A stretch of 64,000 nt of DNA, from positions 62,001 through 126,000 of the forward strand of contig NZ_JTJC03000008.1 in NCBI RefSeq assembly GCF_000817735.3. The letters run 5' to 3'. The stretch comes from Scytonema millei VB511283 (lineage in GTDB: Bacteria; Cyanobacteriota; Cyanobacteriia; Cyanobacteriales; Chroococcidiopsidaceae). This document shows positions 1 to 9,181 of this stretch, one piece after another. Both the position numbers and the translations under genes were made by a program. Under the pieces are notes generated by a model that was given only the letters and a program-made list of their open reading frames with translations, did not search any database and was not told the origin of the DNA. The first letter of the stretch is position 1. Each line of letters starts with the position of its first letter.

Positions 1-1
1 A

Positions 2-490
2 GCTCCTGAAGGCTGTCCTCCTAATGCCGCAACTAGAATAGTGCAAGGACAAGGTACGCCTGAAGCAGCTCGTCCAGGAGCAACATCAGCAGATCCTTAC
101 TACTCCCCAAGAATGCGCGATCGAACAAACCCACCTGTCACGCCACCTCTACCAGAGAACCGCTCTCAGGCAGTTGCTAAAGTCATGCTGATGGATGGCA
201 ACGTCAGCGTTAGACTGAAGAATAATACCAATGCGATCGTTACTTATGAGGCAGTCGGGTATACACAACGCCGAGTTTTACCAGGCGGAGAAGAAACTGT
301 ACTGCAAAATCTGCCTGTACCCGTAACCGTGACTTTTACGCGCCAAGACGATGGTTTTGTGCAAGTCATGCCCATGTCTGCATCCAAAGATGGAACGCTA
401 GAGGTGGCGTTAGATGAGGACGCGAACCCCCGCGATCGTAACCAAGGCGTTCTGAGAATTCAAAAAGATGGTCAAGTCTTCTTGAACTAA
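2..490 (+). CDS. Hypothetical secreted-type protein, C-terminal part (cut by window start)
   Basis: The reading frame is open from the first bases of the window to a TAA at 488-490, so the gene starts upstream. A GTG at 41 could serve as a start, but the frame continues before it with plausible coding sequence, and I treat this as a 3' partial gene. The visible part has a Pro/Ala-rich low-complexity stretch followed by about 100 residues with alternating hydrophobic and polar positions, as expected for a beta-sandwich. The core includes VSVRLKNNTNAIVTYEAVGY and a Gly-Gly turn (LPGGEE). No catalytic motif is visible. It resembles conserved cyanobacterial extracytoplasmic proteins of unknown function, but no function can be assigned. 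The lipoprotein gene at 619 follows on the same strand. Confidence 0.6.
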   Translation, partial: APEGCPPNAATRIVQGQGTPEAARPGATSADPYYSPRMRDRTNPPVTPPLPENRSQAVAKVMLMDGNVSVRLKNNTNAIVTYEAVGYTQRRVLPGGEETVLQNLPVPVTVTFTRQDDGFVQVMPMSASKDGTLEVALDEDANPRDRNQGVLRIQKDGQVFLN

Positions 491-560
491 TTCACTTCCG
501 CAAAGGCTAGATAATTCGTACCCACAATCATCTAGCACTAGTCAAAACTGTATTTAAACA

Positions 561-590
561 TTTTGACTTTTGACTTTTAACTTTTGACTT
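561..590. repeat. Heptamer tandem repeat (TTTTGAC type)
   Basis: About four degenerate copies of TTTTGAC/TTTTAAC stand just upstream of the lipoprotein gene. The reverse complement (GTCAAAA) is the same heptamer as in the arrays at 8242, 34675 and 34787. Such short tandemly repeated repetitive sequences are typical of cyanobacterial spacers. Confidence 0.8.
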
Positions 591-618
591 ACCTAACAGG
601 TGCAAGGAGATTTTCTCA

Positions 619-1488
619 ATGTTAAATAAGATCTGGAATACTAAAAGCGCGATCGCCTTAGCACTAGCCGCGATCGTTCTTCCGGCTTGCACGAATCAAC
701 TAGAAACAAACAGACCAGCAGCTCCCACAGGAGAGACTGCGACACAGCCACAAGCAAATACTCCTGCATCTCCAGCAGGAAACGTTACCACAGACGAAGT
801 GACCGATAATACTGCCCAACTGATCGGTAAGACTGTAACGGTAAGAAGCGAACCCGTGAGAAAAGTTGGTAATAACACTTTCACGATTAGCGACGAGGAA
901 TTTTTTGGCAATGAAAACATTCTAGTTGTTAATGCTTCAGGGCAGCCTTTAGCTCTCCCGACTGACGATGCAGAAGTTCAAGTCACAGGTGAGGTACGCA
1001 GATTTGTAATAGCTGATGTTAATCGAGACTACGATTTTCTGGAGTTGGAGCCGAACCTGTATGTAGACTACGAGGGCAAACCAGCAATTATCGCTCAGTC
1101 GATCGCGCCCGCACCCGAACCAGGGGAAATTACTTCAAATCCAAAACAATATTACGGCAGAACTCTAGCTGTAACGGGCGAAGTTGAGGAAATCCTCAGT
1201 CCAACTACTTTTACCCTGGATGAAGACCAACTATTTGGCGCTAGCGACTTACTCGTGTTAGTAGCAAATCCTAAAACAGGCAACACAGCAAACACGGCAG
1301 TTAAAGAGGATCAGACAGTTGCCGTCACAGGTGTACTGCGTCCCTTAGTCGTCGCTGACCTCGAAAGAGAATATGATTTCAATTGGGATGAGGGTTTTGT
1401 AAAACAGCTAGAAGCAGAATACAGCCAAAAGCCCGTACTCGTCGTTCAATCTGTCTATCAGTCTGCAATTCCCAGAGCAGCTAAATAG
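619..1488 (+). CDS. Lipoprotein with two copies of a beta-rich domain
   Basis: The 289-aa protein has an N-terminal signal sequence ending in a lipobox (LPAC, Cys at residue 24), so it is probably lipid-anchored outside the cytoplasm. After a Thr/Pro/Ala-rich linker come two related units. Each carries GKTVTV or GRTLAV, a TFT(I/L)xxxxxFG segment, VTGEVR or VTGVLR, and a D(V/L)xREYDF-like motif (NRDYDF near residue 138, EREYDF near residue 253). An internal duplication is therefore clear. The start is supported by AAGGAGAT about 8 bases before ATG. The fold resembles OB-like beta domains, and no enzymatic residues stand out. Function unknown. Confidence 0.85.
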   Translation: MLNKIWNTKSAIALALAAIVLPACTNQLETNRPAAPTGETATQPQANTPASPAGNVTTDEVTDNTAQLIGKTVTVRSEPVRKVGNNTFTISDEEFFGNENILVVNASGQPLALPTDDAEVQVTGEVRRFVIADVNRDYDFLELEPNLYVDYEGKPAIIAQSIAPAPEPGEITSNPKQYYGRTLAVTGEVEEILSPTTFTLDEDQLFGASDLLVLVANPKTGNTANTAVKEDQTVAVTGVLRPLVVADLEREYDFNWDEGFVKQLEAEYSQKPVLVVQSVYQSAIPRAAK

Positions 1489-1526
1489 GTAGGAATGACT
1501 TAGATAGTTGTTGGCGATCGCGCTCT

Positions 1527-2048
1527 TTACATTCCTAGAATAATCATTACTGGCCAGAGGATTAAACCTGATAGGGCAAAAAAGGAAGCAGTTATCGCGA
1601 TCGCCAAACAGAAAATAGCTTTCCACCAACTGATTTCATGTACGCGATGGATAGCAATTGTCAGCGTTACTAACACGGCGATGCTGATGAGAAAAGAGAA
1701 CAAATCTCCCAAAGCCTCAGACCATCGACTCATCGCGATCGCTGGCGCAGTAAAAATCAGGGGATAAAGACCAGTAGCGATCGCTTGCATGGTGGCACGT
1801 CCATCTGCTCGTCCGCCCAATAACTGTGCTAGTAAATTCACCGCCGCAGATAACCAAAACCACCCCAACAACCCAGCAAACAGAAACAGTAATGCAAATC
1901 CGATAATTCCACCTACACCCAGTCCTGCCGCACCTGCTGCATTGAATGCCAGTATAAAGATGATTAGCAACCCAATTGAGATCGCAACTTGAGCGGAAAA
2001 TCTCATTTCAACTGGTTTAAAAAATGTGGTGTAGAGAGAATTGAGCAT
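1527..2048 (-). CDS. Yip1-family membrane protein
   Basis: The 173-aa protein has about five hydrophobic segments and the layout of the bacterial Yip1 domain: a short cytoplasmic N-terminus, a Gly/Ala-rich first helix pair, and a conserved loop near the middle (NLLAQLLGGRADGRATMQAI, roughly residues 72-91) before the last helices. The family's role in bacteria is unknown. Its ATG lies only three bases beyond the TAA of the sppA gene (2052-2054), so the two genes are probably co-transcribed and translationally coupled. The call rests on topology and the central loop. Confidence 0.75.
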   Translation of the reverse strand: MLNSLYTTFFKPVEMRFSAQVAISIGLLIIFILAFNAAGAAGLGVGGIIGFALLFLFAGLLGWFWLSAAVNLLAQLLGGRADGRATMQAIATGLYPLIFTAPAIAMSRWSEALGDLFSFLISIAVLVTLTIAIHRVHEISWWKAIFCLAIAITASFFALSGLILWPVMIILGM

Positions 2049-2051
2049 CGC

Positions 2052-2999
2052 TTATTCCCATAAAGCTAGCGGAATTTTCTGCCAGCGAGCCATTTGCAAT
2101 TCTCGATAACTGGGAAGAAACTGTTCTAAGGATGTTGAGAAAAAGATGCCCAAAGAATCTTGCCAGCCAGGAGAAGAGTAGTTACGCACGCTCGGTTCTC
2201 CAGAAATTTTGGCTAATTGAGCTGCTTTTATTAAAGCATCGTGGGTATTTCCCAAGGAATCGACTAACTTAACTTGTTGTGCTTGAGCGCCTGTAAATAT
2301 CCGTCCATCTGCTAGTGGTTTCAGTTGTTCTAACGAAATGTTACGACCCGCAACTATAGCATTCAGAAATTGTTGATAGGATTCGCTGACAATCCCTTGT
2401 AAAATTGTCTGTTCTCCAGTTGAAAGATCTCGAAATGGCGAGAGAATATCTTTGTACTGACCGCTTTTGATGTTACCTGTTTCCACTCCAATTTTATTTA
2501 GTAAAGGAGATAAATTTTGAGTGCGAATAATCACTCCAATTGAACCTGTCGTAGTGGCGGGGTTAGCGACAATATGATGAGCCGCGCTAGCGACGTAATA
2601 CCCTCCGGAAGCGGCAACGTCGCCGAAACTGGCAACAATCTGAATTGGAGTTTCTTGGCGGACTCGCATCAGTTCGTTATAAATAGCCTGAGAAGCAGCA
2701 GCAGTACCACCAGGACTATTAATGTGCAATAAAAATGCTTTTACTCCGTCTTTACGAGCTTGCCGAATCGATTTAATAATGGCATTAGAATTAGAATTAT
2801 CAACGCTACCGAAAGGAGTTGTGGGGCGATCGCTAATTGTGCCGTAGATTTCGATTAAAGCAACGTTAGCTGTGCTACCTGTCCCACCTGGAGACATGGC
2901 AGTTTCAGCTCTAGGAGTGCGACCACCCAGCCAATTTCCCAGTGCTGCCAGCAAGCAAATAACAATTATGACTAAGGCAAAAATTCGATCTAAGCGCAC
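2052..2999 (-). CDS. sppA: Signal peptide peptidase SppA (short, 36K type)
   Basis: The 315-aa protein has one N-terminal membrane anchor (residues 5-25) followed by a single protease domain. It is the short form rather than the duplicated 67K form. Family landmarks are INSPGG near residue 93, the nucleophile segment VAASGGYYVASAA (Ser near residue 130), the TTGSIGVI strand, and NIKSGQYKDI carrying the presumed general-base Lys (near residue 178). SppA cleaves signal peptides left in the membrane after secretion. The start is GTG at 2999; no better ATG lies before the membrane segment. The Yip1 gene follows with nearly no gap. Function is assigned from motifs and is secure at family level. 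Confidence 0.95.
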   Translation of the reverse strand: MRLDRIFALVIIVICLLAALGNWLGGRTPRAETAMSPGGTGSTANVALIEIYGTISDRPTTPFGSVDNSNSNAIIKSIRQARKDGVKAFLLHINSPGGTAAASQAIYNELMRVRQETPIQIVASFGDVAASGGYYVASAAHHIVANPATTTGSIGVIIRTQNLSPLLNKIGVETGNIKSGQYKDILSPFRDLSTGEQTILQGIVSESYQQFLNAIVAGRNISLEQLKPLADGRIFTGAQAQQVKLVDSLGNTHDALIKAAQLAKISGEPSVRNYSSPGWQDSLGIFFSTSLEQFLPSYRELQMARWQKIPLALWE

Positions 3000-3420
3000 G
3001 ATATATCTACAATTGCCTCCAAGAGCAGCTTCTATCTTCTGTTAGTTTATCTCAACTTAAATTCATCTATTAATAAACTTTAACTTTATTAACGATATTG
3101 CCTTAAAAAAATCTTTTGTTTGCTCATTACTTGAGAGAGTAGAGTAGGCATTGCTCGCCAGCCGCTTGAATTTTATGGGTTGAATTGATTCGATCTAGTT
3201 TTAGTACAGATTTCTCAATAAATATCTCCTCACCTGAATTTCACGAACTAAGTTGAAATGTGATATTTAACACAATTAGCGATCGCGGCACAAAGAAATG
3301 AAATTACGATGAAATACCCGCCCTTCATCTGATAGAAATTAATGTTACTTCGTCAGATAGAGATGTAGAGTATATGAAATTTATATATTCGCAAAGTAAG
3401 CGTTTAAAAGGAGAAATATT
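3000..3420. other. Spacer between divergent sppA and the copper operon
   Basis: About 420 bases without a convincing gene. It must hold the promoters of both divergent units. It is AT-rich, with one HIP1 core near 3280 and AAAGGAGAAAT just before the ATG at 3421. I could not identify a clear operator. Confidence 0.5.
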
Positions 3421-3753
3421 ATGCCTCATCAACAATATCAAACTAGTATTGACGCTGCAATTCACTGCGCTTACGAGTGCGAACACTGTGCCGATGAGTG
3501 TTTGGGTTCGATGCCAGAATGCGCTCGGCTGTGCCGCGACTGCGCTCAAATCTGTTGGACGATCGCAGGTTTTATGAGTCGCAGTTCCCGCTTCATTCCG
3601 AATGTCGTTCGTGCCTGCATAGATATCTGCGAAGCTTGTGCTAGCGAGTGCGAAAAGCACGATAACCCACACTGCCAGAACTGTGCTAAAGCTTGCCGTC
3701 AAGCAGTGGAAGAATATCGCAAGATTGCAGGCATTGCCGCAGCACGAGCCTAG
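3421..3753 (+). CDS. Cys-rich four-helix-bundle copper-storage-like protein (Csp family)
   Basis: The 110-aa protein has 15 cysteines, nearly all spaced as CxxxC or CxxC on predicted helices: eight in residues 17-43 (such as CAYECEHCADEC), four around ACIDICEACASEC and three in HCQNCAKAC. This pattern is that of the Csp/DUF326 four-helix bundles, which fill their core with Cu(I)-thiolate sites. No signal peptide is visible, so it should act in the cytoplasm (Csp3-like). AAAAGGAG stands 7 bases before the ATG. A CopB-type ATPase begins 43 bases downstream on the same strand, which supports a copper storage or detoxification role. Confidence 0.88.
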   Translation: MPHQQYQTSIDAAIHCAYECEHCADECLGSMPECARLCRDCAQICWTIAGFMSRSSRFIPNVVRACIDICEACASECEKHDNPHCQNCAKACRQAVEEYRKIAGIAAARA

Positions 3754-3796
3754 TTAACTCTGAATTCAGAACTAAGAGTCATTCGGGGACAGACAG

Positions 3797-5893
3797 ATGA
3801 AAGGAGATGGTAGGGGACAGGCGCAGCACCAAGAGCGATCGCATCATGAGGAGCATAACCCACATCACGCTCATCACCAGCACGAGCAACGTGCAGATAC
3901 TCCTCATCACGGACACGCCGGACATTCTGGACATGGGGGACACGCCGGACATCACGATCCGGCAATTTTCAAGCGAAGGTTCTTTATCTGTTTAGCCCTC
4001 ACCATCCCCATCCTCTATTTCTCTGCACAATTGCAAGAGTGGCTGGGATACGAAGCGATCGCTTTCCCTGGTTCTAACTGGATTAGTCCTATCCTCAGTA
4101 TTGTCATTTACTTCTATGGTGGCTGGGTATTTTTGCGCGGAGCCTGGAGCGAACTGCACAGCAAAATCGGCATGATGACGCTGATTGCATTGGCTATTAC
4201 CGTAGCTTTTGTATACAGTATTGCCGTTTCCCTCGGTTTGCCTGGGATGCCTTTTTACTGGGAACTGGCAACACTGGTAGATATTATGTTGCTAGGACAC
4301 TGGATTGAGATGGCTTCTGTAGCAGGAGCCAGCCGCGCTTTAGAGAATCTAGCCGAACTCGTGCCAACGCAAGCTCATCGATTGCAAGGCAGCAAAATCG
4401 AAGATGTGCCTGTGAGTGAAATTGCTGTAGAAGATATCATTCTGATTCGTCCAGGGGAACAGATCCCCAATGACGGCGTGGTAATTGAAGGAGATACGAG
4501 CGTGGACGAGTCCTTTCTTACAGGAGAGTCTCGTCCCGTTACCAAACAACAGGGGGATGAAGTCGTCGCTGGTTCTGTCAATGGTGAGGGTTCGGTACAA
4601 GTTAAAGTCACCCGTATTGGTGGCGAAACCACAATTAGTCAAATTATGCGCTTGGTGGAGGAGGCACAAGGATCGAGAAGCCGCTACCAAGTATTAGCCG
4701 ATCGCACTGCATATTGGTTGACGCTAATCGCGATCGCGGCTGGTACGATTACGTTTGTCGTTTGGCTGTGGCTAAGCGATCTACTATTTGCCATCAATCG
4801 CAGCGTCACCGTACTCGTGATTACCTGTCCTCACGCTTTGGGGTTGGCGATTCCCCTGGTGATTGCTAATTCTACAGGTCTAGCCGCCAAAAACGGGATC
4901 TTGGTACGCAACCGCGATGCGCTGGAACGGGCAAAAGATATTAAAACAATGGCATTTGATAAGACTGGAACCCTAACAGAAGGTCGGTTTGGCGTACAAA
5001 AAGTTTACGTCGATCGCGTGGATGAGATGACAGCATTAGCGATCGCTGCTGCTTTAGAAACTCCTTCCGAACATCCCTTAGCTAAAGCCGTCGTGACAGC
5101 CGCCCAACAACAAAGGCTGGATTTACCGCAGATGTCTGACTTCAAAACGGTAACGGGTAGGGGAGTAGAGGGCAAGATTCGCGGTCAAATCTACCGAATT
5201 GGACGACCAGAATGGGTATCGGAACAAAAATTGCCCATCTCTGCATCTCTGCAAGCAGGATTAGCAAAAGCAGACGAACGAGGTGAGAGTGCGGTCGTGT
5301 TGATGGACGATCGCCAAGCTATTGCCGTCATCTCGATGGCAGATCGAGTCAGAGAACGGGCGCGTCAAGCCGTGAATCAATTACACGCCAAGAACATTCA
5401 AGTCGTGATGATTACTGGCGATGCCCAAGCTGTTGCAAAAACAGTGGCTCAAGATTTAGGGATCGATCGCTATTACGCCCGCGTTTTACCGGAAGAAAAG
5501 GTCAAAATTATCAGCCAGTTGAAACGAGAAGGAGCAACTGCGTTTGTGGGGGATGGTATCAACGATGCTGCTGCTCTTTTAGAAGCAAATATTGGCATTG
5601 CGATCGGTGCGGGAACGAATGTCGCAATTGAATCGGCAGATTTAGTCCTAATTGAGGACGATCCGCTCGATGCCGTCAAAGCTTTAAATTTGGCACAGAA
5701 GACTTATAGCAAGATGATTCAAAACCTGTTCTGGGCGACGGGATACAACGTCATTGCAATTCCTCTGGCTGCTGGAGTTGCGTATGCTTGGGGAATTCTG
5801 TTATCTCCTGCCATAGGTGCGTTATTGATGAGTCTTTCTACGGTAATTGTGGCAATTAATGCCGTGCTGTTGCGCCGCGCCAAGCTGGCTTAA
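3797..5893 (+). CDS. copB: P1B-type copper-transporting ATPase, CopB-like (CPH motif)
   Basis: This 698-aa P-type ATPase begins with about 55 His/Gly-rich residues (repeated HGHAGH-like units) instead of a Cys-type HMA domain. Eight membrane helices are interrupted by the actuator loop (TGES), the helix-6 metal motif CPH (VITCPHALGL near residue 345), the phosphorylation site DKTGT (near residue 389) and the hinge GDGIND (near residue 585). CPH together with a His-rich N-terminus marks the P1B-3/CopB group, which exports copper or silver from the cytoplasm. Its neighbour encodes a copper-storage-like protein, so the pair forms a copper resistance unit. The RBS before ATG 3797 is weak, but there is no other in-frame start before the membrane core. 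Confidence 0.93.
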   Translation: MKGDGRGQAQHQERSHHEEHNPHHAHHQHEQRADTPHHGHAGHSGHGGHAGHHDPAIFKRRFFICLALTIPILYFSAQLQEWLGYEAIAFPGSNWISPILSIVIYFYGGWVFLRGAWSELHSKIGMMTLIALAITVAFVYSIAVSLGLPGMPFYWELATLVDIMLLGHWIEMASVAGASRALENLAELVPTQAHRLQGSKIEDVPVSEIAVEDIILIRPGEQIPNDGVVIEGDTSVDESFLTGESRPVTKQQGDEVVAGSVNGEGSVQVKVTRIGGETTISQIMRLVEEAQGSRSRYQVLADRTAYWLTLIAIAAGTITFVVWLWLSDLLFAINRSVTVLVITCPHALGLAIPLVIANSTGLAAKNGILVRNRDALERAKDIKTMAFDKTGTLTEGRFGVQKVYVDRVDEMTALAIAAALETPSEHPLAKAVVTAAQQQRLDLPQMSDFKTVTGRGVEGKIRGQIYRIGRPEWVSEQKLPISASLQAGLAKADERGESAVVLMDDRQAIAVISMADRVRERARQAVNQLHAKNIQVVMITGDAQAVAKTVAQDLGIDRYYARVLPEEKVKIISQLKREGATAFVGDGINDAAALLEANIGIAIGAGTNVAIESADLVLIEDDPLDAVKALNLAQKTYSKMIQNLFWATGYNVIAIPLAAGVAYAWGILLSPAIGALLMSLSTVIVAINAVLLRRAKLA

Positions 5894-5996
5894 CGGATAA
5901 TAAGGTAGTAATGTTGCTGCAATAAGCAAAAATGATATAAAAAAGCAGTGTTATTTTTCAATCACACTGCGAATAGCTTGGGTTTACAGCACAAAG

Positions 5997-6704
5997 CTAG
6001 CGAATCTCTTCTCGCTTATCGACAATTTCAACTTCAGGGCGATCGTCTTTGTCTAGATCTATGGTTCGGCGATCGCCTACATTCTCATCCGTGTAAGTTG
6101 CTGTTTGCCGATTCATTGGCGCAGGAGAGGTAGTAACATCAGCGCGATCGCCGCCCTCCATATCGTACACGTTCCACTGCTGGATGCCCCGATCTCTTAA
6201 CAGGGAACCTGCGCGATCGATCTCTGACTGCGTACCTTCGATCATTACCAAGTAATCGCCTTGAGATATGCGCTTGTCGTAAGCTTTAGCATCCTCTTCA
6301 GGAATTCCCAATCCAGTCAATGCGCCTACAATTGCACCTGCTGCTGCACCGATCCCAGCACCAGCTAAGGTGGTTGCCACAGTCCCAGCTGCTAGAAATG
6401 GACCGACACCTGGAATAATCAAAGCTTCTAGACCTACTAGTAAGCCGCCAACACCACCCAAAGCAGTACCAGTTACAGCACCAATCCCAGCGCCTTCTGG
6501 TGATTCGTTGTCACCGCGATCTTTCATGTCGTTGCGGTCTTGTACGCCTACGCCTGCAATCTCTTCGTTGCGGTCTGCGTCTTTAGCCAACACGGATACT
6601 CGATCCGTTGAAAAACCGGAATCTCTTAATGCGTTCAGTGCGTTTTCAGCTTCTCTACGGCTGCGAAATACACCAACTGCACGTTTGTATTGTTGAGTTG
6701 CCAT
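5997..6704 (-). CDS. General stress protein of the YflT/17M type with glycine-zipper core
   Basis: The 235-aa protein starts with the domain found in Bacillus general stress proteins (VGVFRSRREAENALNALRDS, then DRVSVLAKD). A strongly Gly/Ala-rich central part of about 65 residues (GAGIGAVTGTALGGVGGLLVG) contains two possible membrane-inserting glycine-zipper helices. A second alpha/beta segment (DYLVMIEGTQSEIDRAGSLL) follows, with a polar tail. Its biochemical role is not known. In other bacteria such proteins respond to salt or general stress. The start is well fixed: TTAGGAGG lies 6 bases before the ATG. It is a single-gene unit. Confidence 0.8.
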   Translation of the reverse strand: MATQQYKRAVGVFRSRREAENALNALRDSGFSTDRVSVLAKDADRNEEIAGVGVQDRNDMKDRGDNESPEGAGIGAVTGTALGGVGGLLVGLEALIIPGVGPFLAAGTVATTLAGAGIGAAAGAIVGALTGLGIPEEDAKAYDKRISQGDYLVMIEGTQSEIDRAGSLLRDRGIQQWNVYDMEGGDRADVTTSPAPMNRQTATYTDENVGDRRTIDLDKDDRPEVEIVDKREEIR

Positions 6705-7403
6705 TTTTCCTCCTAATACTCAAATGAATGTCTCTACGCGATCGCTATTGCTGGATGGAACTAAGGATTTTAAGTATTAGCCTTAGCGCGTTCTTCTACA
6801 AAAAGTAGATAAATCTCTGCAAGTTCTTCACTTTTAAAAATCTTGTCAATCCGAGTAGCCAGTGTTTAAAACCACTCTCGCAATTCATCTTTACTTACAG
6901 ACTTTTAGTTAATACCATCCATCTTTGACTGGTCTGGGCTTTTGGTTCTGGAACTGTATCGGGCTAGATGGCAGTTCCTCGCTTGCAGACCTAGCAGTCG
7001 AGCGCGTTATTACTAGCTTCTATGCTGTAGCCAAAATTTACATCAGTCTGTAGATTTAGCTTGGCTCTACCAAAAGAAGGGGAGCTACTATGTAATACTG
7101 CATATCTATTTTTTGAATAAGTAATACATCACAAAGAAACTAACTAGATGCTGTCAGATTATTAAATAGATTTGATATAAAAGAGTTAGACGATTGGATC
7201 GAACCAGCGATCGCTTTGGTTGGTTTGCTTTTTCGCTGGAATCGTCGATCCCCTTTTAATCCTAAACCTGGGTAGGGTTTAGCCGTCGTTGGTTTCACAG
7301 TAAAATTAGCGTCCTCCCCAACTTTTCCACTTTTTTAGTTCAACCTGGAATTAACCTTATTTCTCAAGCTTGACGCGCGATCGCCCAAGCACCCCTCGAA
7401 GTT
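6705..7403. other. 700-base non-coding spacer
   Basis: No reading frame here looks coding. It lies between the 5' end of the minus-strand stress gene and the plus-strand M48 protease gene and must carry both promoters. The only structured element I recognise is the TTTTCCAC motif at 7312-7340, described separately. HIP1 cores occur near 6740 and 7209. Confidence 0.5.
7312..7340 (+). promoter_or_regulatory. Recurrent TTTTCCAC motif, copy 1 (before M48 protease)
   Basis: The segment reads CCTCCCCAACTTTTCCAC followed by a run of T and TAG. It lies about 65 bases before the M48 protease ATG at 7404. It aligns with similar blocks at 9711, 14228 (minus), 14266, 25501, 26491 and 38647. A promoter or operator role is inference. 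Confidence 0.5.
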
Positions 7404-8234
7404 ATGTCTAACATTTCTCCCCGCCGCCCTTGGTTTTATCCATTAATTACCTCTTCAGTCGCAATTGGTGTCGTTGTCGGTGCGCCTCAACCTGCCCCAG
7501 CCGCTCCTTTGTGGGAATTGCTGCTTCGCGGCGCTCAAGTCTATCAACTTTACAACGTTTCCGATCGAGAAGAAGTCCAGCTAGGCAAGCAGATTAACCA
7601 GCAGTTGGTTGGCGAACAGTTTCAACTTTATAACAATGCTCGCATCAATAACTATGTCGATCGCATCGGTCAGCGATTGGCAAAAAACAGCACTCGCCCA
7701 GACATCCCCTACACGTTTCAAGTCGTCAAGGACGACAGTATCAATGCCTTTGCTACTTCTGGCGGCTACGTTTACGTCACTACGGGCTTACTCAAAGCCG
7801 CAGATAATGAAGCACAACTAGCGGGTGTATTGGCACACGAAATCGGTCACATCGCCGAAAGACATCTAATCGAACAGATGCGAGAAACTGCGATCGCACG
7901 CGGTCTGGCTTCTGCTGCTGGTCTAGATGAAAGTACGGCAGTGCAATTAGGTGTAGAACTGGCTTTGCGCCGTCCCAATAGCCGCTCTGATGAGTTCCAA
8001 GCCGATGCCAGAGGCGTACAAACTTTAGGAAAAGCTGGTTACGCCCAGGTTGCTATGATTAACTTTCTAGAAAAGTTACGCAGCCAGCGATCGGTTCCTA
8101 CATTTCTAAGTACCCACCCTGCAACAGGCGATCGCATTGCCAGACTGGAAAAAATTATCGACTCCCAACAAGCAAATCGAGGTGCAGGATTAAATGAATC
8201 TAACTATCAGGCACAAACCCAACCGTTGAACTAG
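7404..8234 (+). CDS. M48-family zinc metalloprotease, exported
   Basis: The 276-aa protein has an N-terminal signal sequence with an Ala-Pro-Ala-rich cleavage region near residue 34, then a single M48 peptidase domain. The zinc motif HEIGHIAERH (residues about 145-154) and the downstream glutamate segment RSDEFQADARG complete the metal site. Residues before HExxH (NAFATSGGYVYVTTGLL) match the BepA/LoiP/Oma1-like subgroup used in periplasmic quality control of envelope proteins. There are no TPR repeats, so it is shorter than BepA and nearer LoiP. A recurrent spacer motif about 65 bases upstream may control it. The substrate is unknown. Confidence 0.9.
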   Translation: MSNISPRRPWFYPLITSSVAIGVVVGAPQPAPAAPLWELLLRGAQVYQLYNVSDREEVQLGKQINQQLVGEQFQLYNNARINNYVDRIGQRLAKNSTRPDIPYTFQVVKDDSINAFATSGGYVYVTTGLLKAADNEAQLAGVLAHEIGHIAERHLIEQMRETAIARGLASAAGLDESTAVQLGVELALRRPNSRSDEFQADARGVQTLGKAGYAQVAMINFLEKLRSQRSVPTFLSTHPATGDRIARLEKIIDSQQANRGAGLNESNYQAQTQPLN

Positions 8235-8241
8235 TAAACAA

Positions 8242-8272
8242 GTTAAAAGTCAAAAGTCAAAAGTCAAAAGTC
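8242..8272. repeat. Heptamer tandem repeat (AAAGTCA type)
   Basis: About four copies of AAAGTCA lie between the M48 protease stop and the YihY gene. The same unit occurs at 561, 34675 and 34787. Confidence 0.85.
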
Positions 8273-8305
8273 GGGAACTCAACATCAAGATCGAGTAGGG
8301 GTTTA

Positions 8306-9181
8306 ATGATGAAGCGCGGCTTTTCTGCAAAGACTATTTGGTTGCTGCTTAAGGATACTACAACGAAGTGGCAGAAGGATAAAGTATCTCTGTGGGCAGC
8401 CGCGATTGCTTTTTATACGATTTTTTCCATAGCACCTTTGCTGATAATTGCGATCGCCATTGCTGGTGCAGTATTTGGTCGAGAAACTGCCCAAAATCAA
8501 ATTGTAGGGCAAGTTCAAGAACTGATCGGCAAGCAGGGAGCGCAAGCCGTTCAAGTGATGATTCAAAATGCTCAGCAGCCAGGTTCGGGGGGGACTTTAG
8601 CAACTCTGTTTGGGATTGCCACGCTGCTGCTAGGCGCATCTGGTATTTTCGGACAACTGCAAGAGGCATTGAATACGATTTGGAATGTTCAACCACAGCC
8701 AGGAATAAATATTAAAAACTTCGTGCAAAAACGTCTGCTATCGTTTGCAATGGTACTAGTCATCGGCTTTTTGCTGATAGTATCTCTGATTGTCAGTGCT
8801 GTACTGGCTGCGATTGCTAACTTTTTTGGTCATCTATTCCCAGCCTGGATTCGGCTGGGACAAATTTTGAATTTTATTTTTTCTTTGGGTGGAACAACAG
8901 TGCTATTTGCTCTAATTTATAAAGTTCTCCCCGATCTCAAAATTGCCTGGAGCAATCTTTGGATTGGAGCATCTGTTACTGCCTTGTTATTCAATTTTGG
9001 TAAATTTTTAATTGGGCTGTATCTGGGTAATAGCAGCATTGGCTCTAGTTATGGAGCAGCAAGTTCTTTAGTTATCGTATTAATTTGGGTCTTTTTTTCA
9101 GCTCAAATACTTCTATTGGGAGCAGAATTCACTCAAGTTTATACTGAGCAACACCGCTCCCAAATTACTGCTAATGAATAA
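8306..9181 (+). CDS. YihY/virulence factor BrkB family membrane protein
   Basis: The 291-aa integral membrane protein has about six hydrophobic helices. The N-terminal signature is typical of YihY proteins: WxKDKVSLWAAAIAFYTIFSIAPLLIIAIA (residues about 20-50), followed by an amphipathic segment with FGIATLLLGASGIFGQLQEALNTIW. The family was once misassigned as RNase BN, and its transport or scaffolding role is unclear. The start ATG at 8306 precedes the first conserved segment by about 15 residues. A second ATG at 8309 cannot be excluded. The protein is complete and of usual length. The upstream heptamer repeat probably separates it from the protease gene. Confidence 0.9.
   Translation: MMKRGFSAKTIWLLLKDTTTKWQKDKVSLWAAAIAFYTIFSIAPLLIIAIAIAGAVFGRETAQNQIVGQVQELIGKQGAQAVQVMIQNAQQPGSGGTLATLFGIATLLLGASGIFGQLQEALNTIWNVQPQPGINIKNFVQKRLLSFAMVLVIGFLLIVSLIVSAVLAAIANFFGHLFPAWIRLGQILNFIFSLGGTTVLFALIYKVLPDLKIAWSNLWIGASVTALLFNFGKFLIGLYLGNSSIGSSYGAASSLVIVLIWVFFSAQILLLGAEFTQVYTEQHRSQITANE

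Noticed and set aside
4349-4690. 113-codon minus-strand frame in the copper ATPase gene
   Set aside because: Shadow of a strongly coding plus-strand gene with all ATPase motifs.
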